From: Paulinella micropora
Taxonomy: Eukaryota; Cercozoa; Imbricatea; Euglyphida
Direction of reading: 5' to 3'
Length of the DNA stretch: 24,463 nucleotides
Assembly: GCA_009731375.1 (NCBI GenBank)
Contig: BJOX01000006.1
Location: forward strand, 976,492-1,000,954
The first letter of the stretch is position 1. The number at the start of each line of letters is the position of its first letter. This document shows positions 9,800 through 19,872 of the stretch, one piece after another. The notes under the pieces were generated by a model that made no database searches, was not told where the DNA came from, and saw nothing but the letters and a program-made list of their open reading frames with translations. Both the position numbers and the translations under genes were made by a program.

Positions 9800-10038
9800 G
9801 TAATAATAATAGTAATAGTAATAGTAATGATAATAGTAATAATAAAAATAATAATCTCACCTGCACCACACGCCGGCCAAGGTGCCTCGGTTGTGGTGGA
9901 CCAGGTCCTGGTTGGAGATCGGGGCACTGGGGGTGTGGCACTAGTAGTATTTAAAGTTTGTGAACGGTTTGACAGCAGCCCTTGGCTTGCAACAAGCTCC
10001 GAAGCGAACAGAAACAGCAAAATCACTGATATGACCAT
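6553..10038 (-). CDS. Secreted DOMON-domain membrane protein, left-arm copy
   Basis: Transcript-order exons: 10038-9861 (signal peptide [11 protein letters not shown] plus a Ser/Thr/Pro-rich linker), 8705-8533 (one Cys-rich module), a His-Pro/DOMON exon ending at 7625, and 7415-6553 (rest of DOMON, membrane helix, acidic tail). Exons 1 and 2 join in frame (178+173 nt). The protein is almost identical to the right copy from the Cys-rich module to the acidic tail: one difference was noticed in the His-Pro exon (Arg for Gln), and none up to the tail residue encoded opposite 16103. It differs in exon 1, where the right copy already has a Cys-rich module and this one has a linker. It lacks the right copy's 48-bp tail duplication. 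Intron 1 contains a SINE, an (AAT)n tract and the 8809-9600 gap, which could hide another module. The final donor (6552) opens into (GATA)n; without splicing the frame would read repeat-encoded Ser-Ile-Tyr-Leu to a stop near 6361. The last exon is not identified. Confidence 0.75.
8740..8808. repeat. poly(T) tract at gap edge
   Basis: T12-C-T run into the gap at 8809. The right arm has the complementary A5-G-A12 beside its own gap at 14095, so both arms break at the same homopolymer. Confidence 0.9.
8809..9600. other. Assembly gap (792 N)
   Basis: It lies in intron 1 of the left DOMON gene and hides the 3' half of SINE copy C and possibly another Cys-rich exon. Smaller gaps are at 13434-13443, 14086-14095 and 18996-19086. 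Confidence 0.99.
9601..9733 (-). repeat. tRNA-derived SINE, copy C (head and body; 3' end in gap)
   Basis: On the minus strand 9733-9658 is tRNA-like. It has a Pol III A box (TAGCCCAGTGG), a B box (AGTTCGATTCC), and a GG..CACCG / CGGTGCC acceptor stem with one extra A. After the stem comes A-CCA, then the body shared with copy A. It lies in intron 1 of the left DOMON gene, directly after a (TTA)n tract. The T stem pairs poorly, so this is a tRNA relic rather than a working gene. Confidence 0.72.
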
Positions 10039-10046
10039 CTGAGAGG

Positions 10047-10114
<68 letters not shown>

Positions 10115-10219
10115 ACGAAGGAGACAGGGAGGTAGGATGTTTGGCTATGTGCTTGATTATTTGTTGCTTACTAGATTTTTTGGTGAAAATCCTTCCTTGC
10201 CTGACAAAATATCTCATAT

Positions 10220-10272
<53 letters not shown>

Positions 10273-10276
<4 letters not shown>

Positions 10277-10642
10277 ACCTATCTATCATTTTTACATAAA
10301 ATATGTAATCGGTCAAATCAAAGCAGGACTTCGTTGCAGCGCTATTTCCTTACTCTGAATAGCAAGCGATACGTTCGAATACACAGCAATTAACTCAACA
10401 CGTCACAGAAAATGTGTGCATTTGGCAATACACAGCCTCATGCAGAGCACACAAACGGGACACCATACCTGGAAACTTACACCCTTAGGCATATACAAGC
10501 AACATCTCTTTTCATAATATATCAAGGATATTATAAACATCTAGGCATATTACCAGTCTAGTTTTACCCCTCATCAAATGAAAAACATATGTGGTACACA
10601 GGAAAAAAGAAAAATAAAAAAAAGGGAAGAAAATAAAAGAAA
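10273..10642. other. Left-only unique segment near the centre
   Basis: About 370 bp without simple repeats between a (CT)n(TA)n tract and the (GAA)n tract. It has no counterpart in the right arm and no convincing open frame. I see no recognisable feature in it. Confidence 0.5.
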
Positions 10643-11030
10643 GAAAGAAGAAGAAGAAGAAGAAGAAGAAGAAGAAGAAGAAGAAGAAGAAGAAGAAGAA
10701 GAAGAGAAGAAGAAGAAGAAGAAGAAGAAGAAGAAGAAGAAGAAGAAGAAGAAGAAGAAGAAGAAGAAGAAGAAGAAGAAGAAGAAGAAGAAGAAGAAGA
10801 AGAAGAAGAAGAAGAAGAAGAAGAGTAGTAGTAGTAGTAGTAGTAGTAGTTCTTCTTCTTTTCTTCTTCTTCTTCTTCTTCTGCTCCTCCTCTTTCTCCT
10901 CCTCCTCTTTCTCCTCTTCATTCTTCTTCTTCTTCTTTTTCTTCTTCTTCTTCTTCTTCTTCTTCTTCTTCTCCTTCTTCTTCTCCTTGTCCTCCTCCTC
11001 CTCCTCCATCTTCTTCTTCTTCTTACTACT
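10643..11030. repeat. Long (GAA)n followed by (GTA)n and (TTC)n
   Basis: About 180 bp of nearly pure GAA (10643-10823, about 60 units with one GAG interruption), a short (GTA)n, then about 170 bp of TTC with CTC variants. The two halves are complementary and could fold as a hairpin; GAA/TTC tracts of this length can form triplex DNA. Confidence 0.93.
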
Positions 11031-11036
11031 ACTAGG

Positions 11037-11847
11037 CTAGGCTAGGAAGGGTAACTATTTTTTCTTATTCAGCCAACGGGGAAAACGATAAAAATAACCC
11101 GATAATGATGCAGTGTTTGCAATCATAACCGCGTTAAATTTATGTTTTAACCCGAATTACAGCTTCAACATAAGAGTGGAGAGCAGAACGTATTACACAA
11201 ATCGCAAAACACGAGGTTTTTTTGATTTAACTAGGTAATCCTGATCCACTGTTTTGCCGGAAAGTTGCAACCCTAATTTTTCAATTGGGAAAAATTCCGA
11301 CAGGGTTCGAGAATCGAACCTGGAGCTTAAAGATGCTAGGCTAGGAAGGGTAACTGTTTTTTCTTATTCAGCCAACGGGAAAAACGATAAAAATAACCCG
11401 ATAATGATGCAGTGTTTGCAATCATAACCGCGTTAAATTTATGTTTTAACCCGAATTACAGCTTCAACATAAGAGTGGAGAGCAGAACGTATTACACAAA
11501 TCGCAAAACACGAGGTTTTTTTGATTTAACTAGGTAATCCTGATCCACTGTTTTGCCGGAAAGTTGCAACCCTAATTTTTCAATTGGGAAAAATTCCGAC
11601 AGGGTTCGAGAATCGAACCTGGAGCTTAAAGATGCTAGGCTAGGAAGGGTAACTGTTTTTTCTTATTCAGCCAACGGGAAAAACGATAAAAATAACCCGA
11701 TAATGATGCAGTGTTTGCAATCATAACCGCGTTAAATTTATGTTTTAACCCAAATTACAGCTTCAACATAAGAGTGGAGAGCAGAACGTATTACACAAAT
11801 CGCAAAACACGAGGTTTTTTTATTTAACTAGGTAATCCTGATCAACT
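11037..11847. repeat. 299-bp tandem repeat, 2.7 copies
   Basis: Unit starts at 11037, 11336 and 11635 (CTAGGCTAGGAAGGGTAAC). Copies differ by only a few bases. The third stops after about 212 bp where an (ACT)n tract begins. Each full unit ends with a perfect dyad, GGTTCGA-GAA-TCGAACC. The array occurs only in the left half of the centre. No open frame or known family recognised. Confidence 0.92.
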
Positions 11848-11873
11848 ACTACTACTACTACTATTACTACTAT

Positions 11874-11947
<74 letters not shown>

Positions 11948-12020
11948 GGAGGAGGAGGAGGAGAGGAGGAGGAGGAGGAGGAGGAAGAGGAGGTGGAGGA
12001 GGAAGAGGAGGAGGAAGAGA
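11845..12020. repeat. (ACT)n then (GGA)n
   Basis: (ACT)n to about 11947, then a (GGA/GAG)n purine tract to about 12020. Inverted counterparts occur on the right side at 12851-13430. Confidence 0.9.
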
Positions 12021-12780
12021 GCAAGAACAAGAACAAAACAAGAAACAAGAAGGCAACAAGAAGAAGAACGCAAGAAGAATAAACAGAAGAATTATGAAAA
12101 GAAGAGCAAGAGACATGTGCCTACATACCACACTAAACAAATTTTTCAAGTTGTGCATACCGCGCAACTTGTGTTTCGTTTTACAAAGTTGTGCTGCAAG
12201 TCCGTACCGCCTCTATTGAACTTGGAAGAGTCGTTTGTGAGCACAGTAACGCACCATCACATGTACCGAATTCAACATCATCTAGACCTTTCACGTTTCT
12301 CTTGGACTGGAAATGGTGGAACGGTGTCGTCGGGTGGATACTGAAATTCCGTGTCAACGGTAGCAAAACAAAAAAATTTAGGCATCCTATTTCCAATTTT
12401 ATTTGGTGCAGCGTACGAGCTAGTTTGACAAAAACGCAGAAATCGGTCAAATACAAAATTTTCTTCCATACGTTTAACGTCTTTCTTTCCGTTGACACGG
12501 ACCTCTGGCACGTTCCACCATACTGTCACTATTCGAGCTGCCACCTCAGCAAGAAATGTGAGTGTCTAGAGATGATAAGACTATGATATACATGGATTCT
12601 AGACTCTGATGTGTCAGTGCGCTGAGAGCTCTTGCGAGTTCCATGAAAGACAGTACTTGCAGCACAACTTTAGAAAACGAAACTAAAACGAAACACAAAT
12701 TTGTTGTGCGATATGAGATATGCACACTTGAGTACTCACTTGGAAAACTTGTTTAGTATGCATGTAGGCCCATGTCTCTT
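11948..12780. repeat. Inner inverted repeat at the palindrome centre
   Basis: The minus strand of about 12040-12210 matches about 12650-12850: both read TTGCAGCACAACTTT, then AAACGAAACACAA, GTTTAGT..., the ACATGTCTCTTG / CCATGTCTCTTG block, then GTTGCC, TTCTTGTT and (TCC)n. Nearer the middle, ATGGTGGAACG and CCGTGTCAACGG occur on the plus strand at about 12313-12360 and on the minus strand at about 12523-12490. The symmetry point is near 12412-12428 (CGTACG at about 12412). This is the shared upstream region of the two divergent DOMON genes, so promoters probably lie here. Confidence 0.7.
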
Positions 12781-12850
12781 GTCTCTTCTTCTTCTTGTCT
12801 TTTTTCTGGTTGCCTTCTTGTTGCCCTCTTGTTCTTGTTTTGTTCTTTCC

Positions 12851-13673
<823 letters not shown>

Positions 13674-13810
13674 AGAGAGAGAGAGATTTTCTAAGGCGAG
13701 GAAAGCTTTTCACAAAGTAATCTAGTGAGCAATAAATGATCAAGCACAAACACCCTACATAGTCTCTCTCACTCTCTCTCTCTCTCTCCCTCACTCTCTC
13801 TCTATCTCTA

Positions 13811-13864
<54 letters not shown>

Positions 13865-13873
13865 CTCTCTCAG
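13674..13873. repeat. (GA)n, homologous promoter-proximal block, (TC)n upstream of right DOMON gene
   Basis: About 13686-13763 is the inverted match of 10137-10225 in the left arm. The following (CT)n runs to just before the start codon, as does the left (GA)n at 10051-10113. A pyrimidine-rich tract abutting the start is thus shared by both DOMON genes and may be part of the promoter or 5' UTR. Confidence 0.75.
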
Positions 13874-13876
13874 TGG

Positions 13877-14343
13877 ATGGTCATCTCAGCGATTTTGCTA
13901 TTTCTGTTCGATTGGGAGGTGGTTGCAAGCCAGGGACTGCTCTCAGCTTGTCAAGGTGACTGCGACAAACACTCCGATTGCCAGGGCGCTGCGCGATGCT
14001 TTCAGCGAAAGGCTGACGAAACCGTGCCTGGTTGCCCGTCGGTGACGGGCGAGGCAGGCAAGGATTTTTGTTACAACATTTTCGANNNNNNNNNNAAAAA
14101 GAAAAAAAAAAAATTACAGCAAGTAAATACAAAGTTCTGTTGGTGCAGGGGGCTGCCAGGCTTGTCAAGGCGACTGCAACCAAGACTCGGATTGTCAGGG
14201 CGCTGCGCGATGTTTTCAGCGACGAGCCAATGAAACCGTACCTGGCTGCCCCGCGGTGACGGGCGAGGCAGGCAAGGATTTCTGTTACAGCCTGTCCAAC
14301 AATCCGATCACGTTTGAGCAGGTCAGTCCAACCCCCATACGTC

Positions 14344-14376
<33 letters not shown>

Positions 14377-14377
14377 A

Positions 14378-14425
<48 letters not shown>

Positions 14426-15279
14426 TCTGTCTCTCTCTCTCTCTCTCTCCACAAGCCCCCTCTCGCTCTCTTATTTGTATCACATGCCTCCACCGCCACC
14501 AAATGTCATGGATTGGTCTCTCGTAGACGTCATGTGGGTTTGGAGTGGCTCACCCACGGAAAACTATCATGAACTTTCTCCGTACTCCCGGGTCTAAAAA
14601 CGGACACCATCCCACAGTGCACACGCTTCTCGAGCCATGGCTGTCCAAACTGTCAGACGGCTCCCCACATCCCAACATCGACGATCTAATCGCCCAAGGT
14701 ACCTACAACTTTCCAGCCAACCACCCCGACATCGACAGCATTTGCCAAGTCCAGCTGCCTCCCGTGTCCTTGCCGGGTGACCACAAGGACCTGGACGAGA
14801 TCTTGTGGGCGGGGAAGAGAACGCCCGCGAGAGGCCATCCTTCCATCCAGCAGAAGCTGGGCTGGGCTATGACCAGCGACCACCCGAACGTAGACGCGAT
14901 CATGTCTGCAGACTACACCATGCCTGCAAACCATCCCTCCGTCTCGGTGTGGTGGTTCAAGCAGCCAGCTGCTTCCACTAAACAGGCTGCTTCAGATTCT
15001 AAACGGAATGCTTCAGATTCTGAACAACCTGGTTCAGATTCTGAACAGCCGTCCGTACTGCAGCAGCTGCTCACTGGCCAGACTTTCTGTGACGGCCCTG
15101 TCTGTGTGGAGTGGGAAGTGCTTTTCGAAGAAAAACTGATTCGCATTACCATGACCGGAGCCGCCAGCGGGTGGATCAGCGTTGGCTTTTCCACCAAACC
15201 AAGCATGACAGACCTGGACTGTTACACTGGTCAAATCCTATACCTCTCTTGCATTGTCTACTTATCTATCTATCTGTTG

Positions 15280-15325
<46 letters not shown>

Positions 15326-16463
15326 CATCCATCCATCCATCCACCCATCGATTTTTCTTTCTTTCTTTCTTTCTTTTTTTCTTTCTTGCATTCTATACGT
15401 ATGTATCTATTTGCGTGTCTGAAGAAAATATCCTATTGTGCAGGCTTCTTGGACAGCGCTGGCCGGCCAACGCTGCTTGATTCCTATTCAGTCAACTCGT
15501 TCGATGTACCCCTTACTGACCGAGAGATGCACGGACAGGACAACGCACTTCTCATCGAAGGCTCGAGCGAAGATGGCAAATTGACTTTTGTGTTTACGCG
15601 GCCGCTTGACACACAAGATCGCACAGGCCGTGACCAGATCATCGGTGATTTCCCCTTGTACATCATCTGGGCAGTTTCCGACGGAGATGTGCGCACCATC
15701 CACTCACTGTACGGGATCTCGTCTCCCACCAACTTGCTGACAGGCAAGCAAGTTACAACCACAGCCAGCGCTGGTGCATGGCTGGCCATATTTTTTGCGG
15801 CGCTGGTGACGCTAGCTGCTATGCTGAGGTGGGGGTACAAGCTTGTCAAGTCTGTCAAACTCGCGCTGCACCGTCGGGCCTTGTCCAAACAGAAGCTCAC
15901 GGGAGGCCCTGGCAAGAGAATTTCACCTGCTCCACTGGGGACCGATGATGATGGCGCTGCAAAGAGCTCCGACGTAGACAGGAGCAAGGACCTCGAGAAC
16001 GGGAGCGAGGACAACTTGGAGGAGGAGGGCATGAAGAGCGGTAATGAGCCCACTGAGCCCAACACCCCTGTCGAGCAGCAGGCCGCACAAATGTTGCCGG
16101 CAGCTAGACTTAGTACACCTCCACCAAGAAGAGGAGCTCCTGAACACTTGTTCGAGAGTCCCGCGGCGCACGACTTGGAACGTAAGCAAACACGCGTCGA
16201 AGAAGACTTGGTCGCGAAAGAACCCGATTCGGCCGAAAATGCCAGCGTTGAAGACTTAGTCGCGAAAGAAGTCGATTCGGCCGAAAATGCCAGGTTGATC
16301 CCAGTGCTTCGTTCGGATGAGCTGGAGCATTCCTGCTCACGTGCTTCCTACGTGGTATACTATCTATCTATCTATCTATCAATCTATCTATCTACCTATC
16401 TATCTATCTTAGCGACGGGAAGCACAATCCTGTTCCCTCAGGGTGCCCTTTCTCGCTTGTTGA
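13877..16463 (+). CDS. Secreted DOMON-domain membrane protein with Cys-rich and His-Pro repeats, right-arm copy
   Basis: Exon 1 starts at ATG 13877 with a signal peptide (hydrophobic MVISAILLFLF, then VASQG) and a first Cys-rich module, and runs into a 10-N gap at 14086. Exon 2 (14149-14321) holds a second module with the same GDC / DC / RCFQR / VPGC pattern. A His-Pro repeat exon follows, ending at 15229 (donor G|GTCAAA), with HP-x-(I/V)-D units, a low-complexity SDSE stretch and the first half of a DOMON domain (W-x-V-x-F to SGWISVGFS). Exon 15444-16354 completes the DOMON, then a membrane helix (about [16 protein letters not shown]) and an acidic tail with a 16-aa duplication. A possible last exon is 16413-16463 (TGA), with AATAAA at 16470. 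Topology is type I: ectodomain outside, tail inside. DOMON domains bind haem or sugars, so a partner role for the adjacent oxidoreductase is inferred. The acceptor of the His-Pro exon is unresolved; 14635 is the only phase-0 AG acceptor close by. Confidence 0.78.
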
Positions 16464-16755
16464 GCCCGGAATAAAACCCACAGTGCTCTGTCGGTTTATA
16501 CTAGACTGTCGAACAGTCTCGAAACTCCATCTGCTTACTGGGTCCTCGGTAATGGAGGTGGGAGCTCGTTCTGCAAGGGGCGCTTATGGAACGAGCCCTG
16601 GCCCCGCCTGGTACTAGGGAGGTTTGGTATCGCCTGTATCAGTCCCTTCCGTGCAAACATCACGGCTTAGCTGGGCATCGGGTTAATACTTTATTCACAG
16701 ACTTCCTTGGTTGACGAAATCAGAAGCTCCTTTTTTCTGACATTAGTCGATATCT
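16411..16755. other. Right-arm-only segment within a (CTAT)n tract
   Basis: About 345 bp of non-repetitive sequence is flanked on both sides by (TATC)n. The left arm has only (GATA)n at the corresponding place near 6550. It has an imperfect hairpin near 16560-16605 (GGGAGCTCGTTC / GAACGAGCCC). It supplies the proposed last exon and poly(A) signal of the right DOMON gene. No transposon ends or coding family recognised. Confidence 0.6.
16470..16475 (+). promoter_or_regulatory. Candidate poly(A) signal of the right DOMON gene
   Basis: AATAAA lies 7 bases after the TGA of the proposed last exon (16461-16463). Canonical signals are not universal in algae, so this is a weak call. Confidence 0.35.
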
Positions 16756-16900
16756 CATCTATCTATCTATCTATCTATCTACCTGCCTGCCTACTTACCT
16801 ACCCACCTGTCTCCTCCCTAGCTATATCTCTTCATCGATCTATCTATTCATCTATGTACCCTACCTAGGTTGGGCAGCAACGTGCGGATTGCTCGGGGAT

Positions 16901-16932
16901 ATACGCGCAAGAGAGGTCTGAGCAGCCGCCAT
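16901..16932 (-). promoter_or_regulatory. Upstream box, right arm, distal copy
   Basis: ATACGCGCAAGAGAGGTCTG followed by AGCAGCCGCCAT. It has the GAGGTC variant like the left distal box and lies about 120 bp from the proximal copy. Confidence 0.38.
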
Positions 16933-17021
16933 ACCTACCTGTCTACCTACCTATCTCCTACCTAGTTAACTATCTCTACATCGATCTATCTATTCATCTA
17001 TCTACCTACCTAGGTCGGGTA

Positions 17022-17054
17022 CATACGCGCAAGAGACGTCTGAGCAGCCGCCAT
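17022..17054 (-). promoter_or_regulatory. Upstream box, right arm, proximal copy
   Basis: CATACGCGCAAGAGACGTCT followed by GAGCAGCCGCCATC, keeping the AGACGTCT palindrome. It is about 150 bp upstream of the start at 17203. About 130 bp between box and start (17069-17200) is right-arm specific and rich in (CATA)n. Confidence 0.4.
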
Positions 17055-17202
17055 CTTTGCTAGGTCTGCTACCCACACTAGCTATACATGCATACATACT
17101 AAATACATACATACTACATACATACATATTGCAGGGAGGCGATCACCCACGCTGAAGAAGATTCCCCAACCAACATAGACATACATACATACATACACAC
17201 AT

Positions 17203-17567
17203 ATGCTGACAGCAACTTCAACTTCCTCGGCCTTCGATCTGAATCTGAATCTGAATCTAAACTGCGAGCAATTAGGAGACTGGGTCAGAGTGGCCGGGGA
17301 GAGCAAAAGCAGCCAGCCCGACTACTGGCGCAATCAGAAAACAGGAGAGACCGCATGGGAGTTGCCCCCGCAGGTTGATGCTACTAGTAGTACATATTCT
17401 ACCCTAGCACGCTGGATTTCACCAAGGAAAGTGGTAAAGAACAAGAGCGAGCATGAGGTCGTCCTGCCGCTACCCCCGAAGATCACCCCACGCCGTGACA
17501 GGTATGTATGTATGTATGCATCTATCTATCCATCTATCTATCTATCTATCTATCTATCCATCCATCC

Positions 17568-17624
<57 letters not shown>

Positions 17625-18796
17625 CTGTTTGTCTATGTATGTATGCATGTATGTATGTAGGTCCGCACCTGTGGCAGCTGGCCTGGGGCTCAGCGCCAGG
17701 TACTTGTATGTATGTATGTATGTTTAAATTTGTGTAAAAGTGTATGCATATATGTAGGTATGTATGTATGCATCAACATGTGTACGTATGTATGTGCAGC
17801 GCACAGCGCGCCCTGCAGCGCCACCAGCAGCATTCCGATAACTTGCCCCTCTACGACGTGGGCAAGAAGTACGAGGCTACGCAGCCGTTACCGCTGGTCT
17901 CCTCAGTCATCGCGGGCCGGGCGGTCGACTTGAATGCAGGGATTGTGGAAGACTTGGGCGATGTGCTCTTCAAGGAGGATAGTAGTAATAGTATGGATAT
18001 GTCCGATGAGGTTGTGCCGTTATCTGCCAAGCACGTGGGCAGCACTGCGCACAAGCTGAAGAGCGTGCTCACAGGCACGCGCGTCAACGTGTTCTGCTGC
18101 TGCACGCAGTGGAGTTTAGGCAACTTTTTAGTCCTCCTGGGCTATTTGTTGCTCCACGCTGCCGCTCTAGCAGCAACGGGCATGTCTGGCCTGGCTGTCG
18201 ACTGGGGCAAGGGCTTCGGTTCGCTCGCGGCCGCTAACCTTATGTTTCTGCTCATGTATGCCACGCGTAATAGCATACTCACCTTGTTGCTCGGGCTTCC
18301 CTTTGAGCTGCTGCTGCTCTACCACCGCGCCTTGGGACGGATCGCCCTGGTGTGCGCTGTTGCCCACTTTGCCATGTATTTCGACCGCTTTCTTGCCGCT
18401 CCAGCCTCGAGTATCAACCTATTTGGCTTCTTATCGTTGCTATCTGGGGTGGCCATCTTCCTGACCTCCTTCAACGCAGTGCGCAGACATTGCTTCCAGC
18501 TGTTCTACTGGTCGCACATCGCTGGGTTCATTTTGTTCTATGGTTTTGCATGGGCTCACGTTCCGCAGTGCAAACCCTTCTTGGCTGTGGGTCTAAGTGT
18601 ATATCTGCTTGATATATTCCTACGCGGTGTATGGATGCGTCTGCCAAGGCGCACCGTAACCTTTCGCATTGCCTACGGAGGCGCCAACGTGGCGCACGTC
18701 AAGTTCCGTAGGGACAGACTGACACACGCTTTGGGCATGCATGGTCTGGGTCAATACTACTTTGTGAACTTCCCCGCCATTTCCTTTAGGTAAAAG

Positions 18797-18833
<37 letters not shown>

Positions 18834-19134
18834 CTTTCTTTCTTTCTTCTTCTCTTTCATGTATAGACCTGGTCTGGACCAATACTACTTTTTTCCCTCA
18901 AGTAAAAAGACAGTCCCTCTCTCAATATTCTTCTCTTGCATGTATACATTCTCTCTCACTCTCCTGTCGCCACCCCCCCCCCCCCCCTTTTCCCCNNNNN
19001 NNNNNNNNNNNNNNNNNNNNNNNNNNNNNNNNNNNNNNNNNNNNNNNNNNNNNNNNNNNNNNNNNNNNNNNNNNNNNNNNNNNNNNCCCCCTCTTCCTCC
19101 CCCCCCCCCCCCCCCCCCCTTTCACTCAATCTCC

Positions 19135-19188
<54 letters not shown>

Positions 19189-19872
19189 GAGTGGCATCCG
19201 TTCTCGTGCTCGTCCAGTCCGCGCGACAAGTATGTGCATCTTAACATACGCGGCTTGGGTGACTACACACACAAGGTTGTGGACCTTGCTAAGAGAACCA
19301 AAGCTCTCGCGGCTCGCAGCAGGAAGTCTGGACAACCCTTCAAGCTGCCCTGGATCTGCATCGATGGACCGTACGGCAACCTTGGCTTCAATCTGCGCCG
19401 CTACCCCGTGCTGCTGCTCGTGGGCGGTGGTGTGGGATTCACGCCTATCCTAGGCATTCTCAAAGACTTGTACAACGTTGGCAACCTAGCGGATAAAGAT
19501 AAAGCTCTATCTCACTGCATCGAGGAGGTTTTCGTCGTGTGGGCCTTCCGCAACAAGCCAGATTACTACGTGTTCAAAAAAAACCTAGCTAGATGCCTGG
19601 CGCAGGCCAAGGACAATCCACAATTTCCAAAATTGCGAGTAATGGTCTATGCCACGCGCGAGAAGAAAGCGCCGTCTCCCATACTTGTTGGCCGCCCCGA
19701 TTTCAAGGCGCTCTTTGCTACCCTGGACTCGTCCCACATCGCCCAGAAGAAAGCGTGCCTTGTGTTTGCCTGCGGACCAGAATATATGGTGAATGAGCTG
19801 TGGGATTTGAGCTCGCTGCGCAGCCGGCAAGGCGCTCGCATCGACTTCCACCACGAAGCTTTCAATTTCTAA
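17203..19872 (+). CDS. WW-domain NOX/ferric-reductase-type flavocytochrome, right-arm copy (complete)
   Basis: Spliced model: 17203-17501, 17661-17699, 17800-18789, 19188-19872. All introns are GT-AG and the total is 2013 nt, 670 aa, ending in TAA. Residues 26-56 form a WW domain (W27, YW at 41-42, W52, PP at 55-56). A hydrophobic multi-pass region follows. His288/His302 and His352/His366 are two H-x13-H pairs, the bis-haem ligand pattern of the ferric reductase transmembrane domain. HPFS at 446-449 is the FAD-binding motif, GPYGN (503-507) and GGGVG (522-526) belong to the NAD(P)H-binding lobe, and CGPEYM starts at 638. The C-terminus FHHEAFNF resembles NOX/FRE ends. Predicted role: transmembrane electron transfer from NAD(P)H to Fe(III) or O2; family motifs do not settle the acceptor. 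There are no EF hands. The start matches the ATG inside the left copy's N-terminal repeat. The last intron spans a gap (18996-19086) and microsatellites. It lies downstream of the DOMON gene in the same orientation. Confidence 0.9.
18866..18912 (+). other. Decayed exon-end copy inside an intron of the right oxidoreductase gene
   Basis: The segment GACCTGGTCTGGACCAATAC ... CCCTCAAGTAAAAAGACAG repeats the end of the exon that stops at 18789, with about 17 bases deleted and the donor changed from AGGT to AAGT. Its sequence and the 50 bases after it resemble the left-arm exon end and intron start (2870-2970) more closely than the right arm's own exon end. Confidence 0.72.

Larger units (their letters stand above)
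420..12415. repeat. Left arm of the large inverted duplication
   Basis: In inverted order it contains the same blocks as the right arm: centre unique block, promoter-proximal block (10137-10225), DOMON gene, upstream boxes, WW-oxidoreductase. It is about 4.5 kb longer than the right arm because of extra introns, two large gaps, the 299-bp tandem array and a left-only segment near 10273-10620. Confidence 0.85.

Noticed and set aside
11318-11335. tRNA or Pol III gene in the 299-bp repeat
   Set aside because: Only a B-box-like dyad is present; I found no matching A box or cloverleaf around it.
16555-16660. 5S rRNA- or snRNA-like segment in the right-only insertion
   Set aside because: Scattered resemblance (CCTGG ... 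CGCCTG) does not extend to the internal control region or a recognisable fold.
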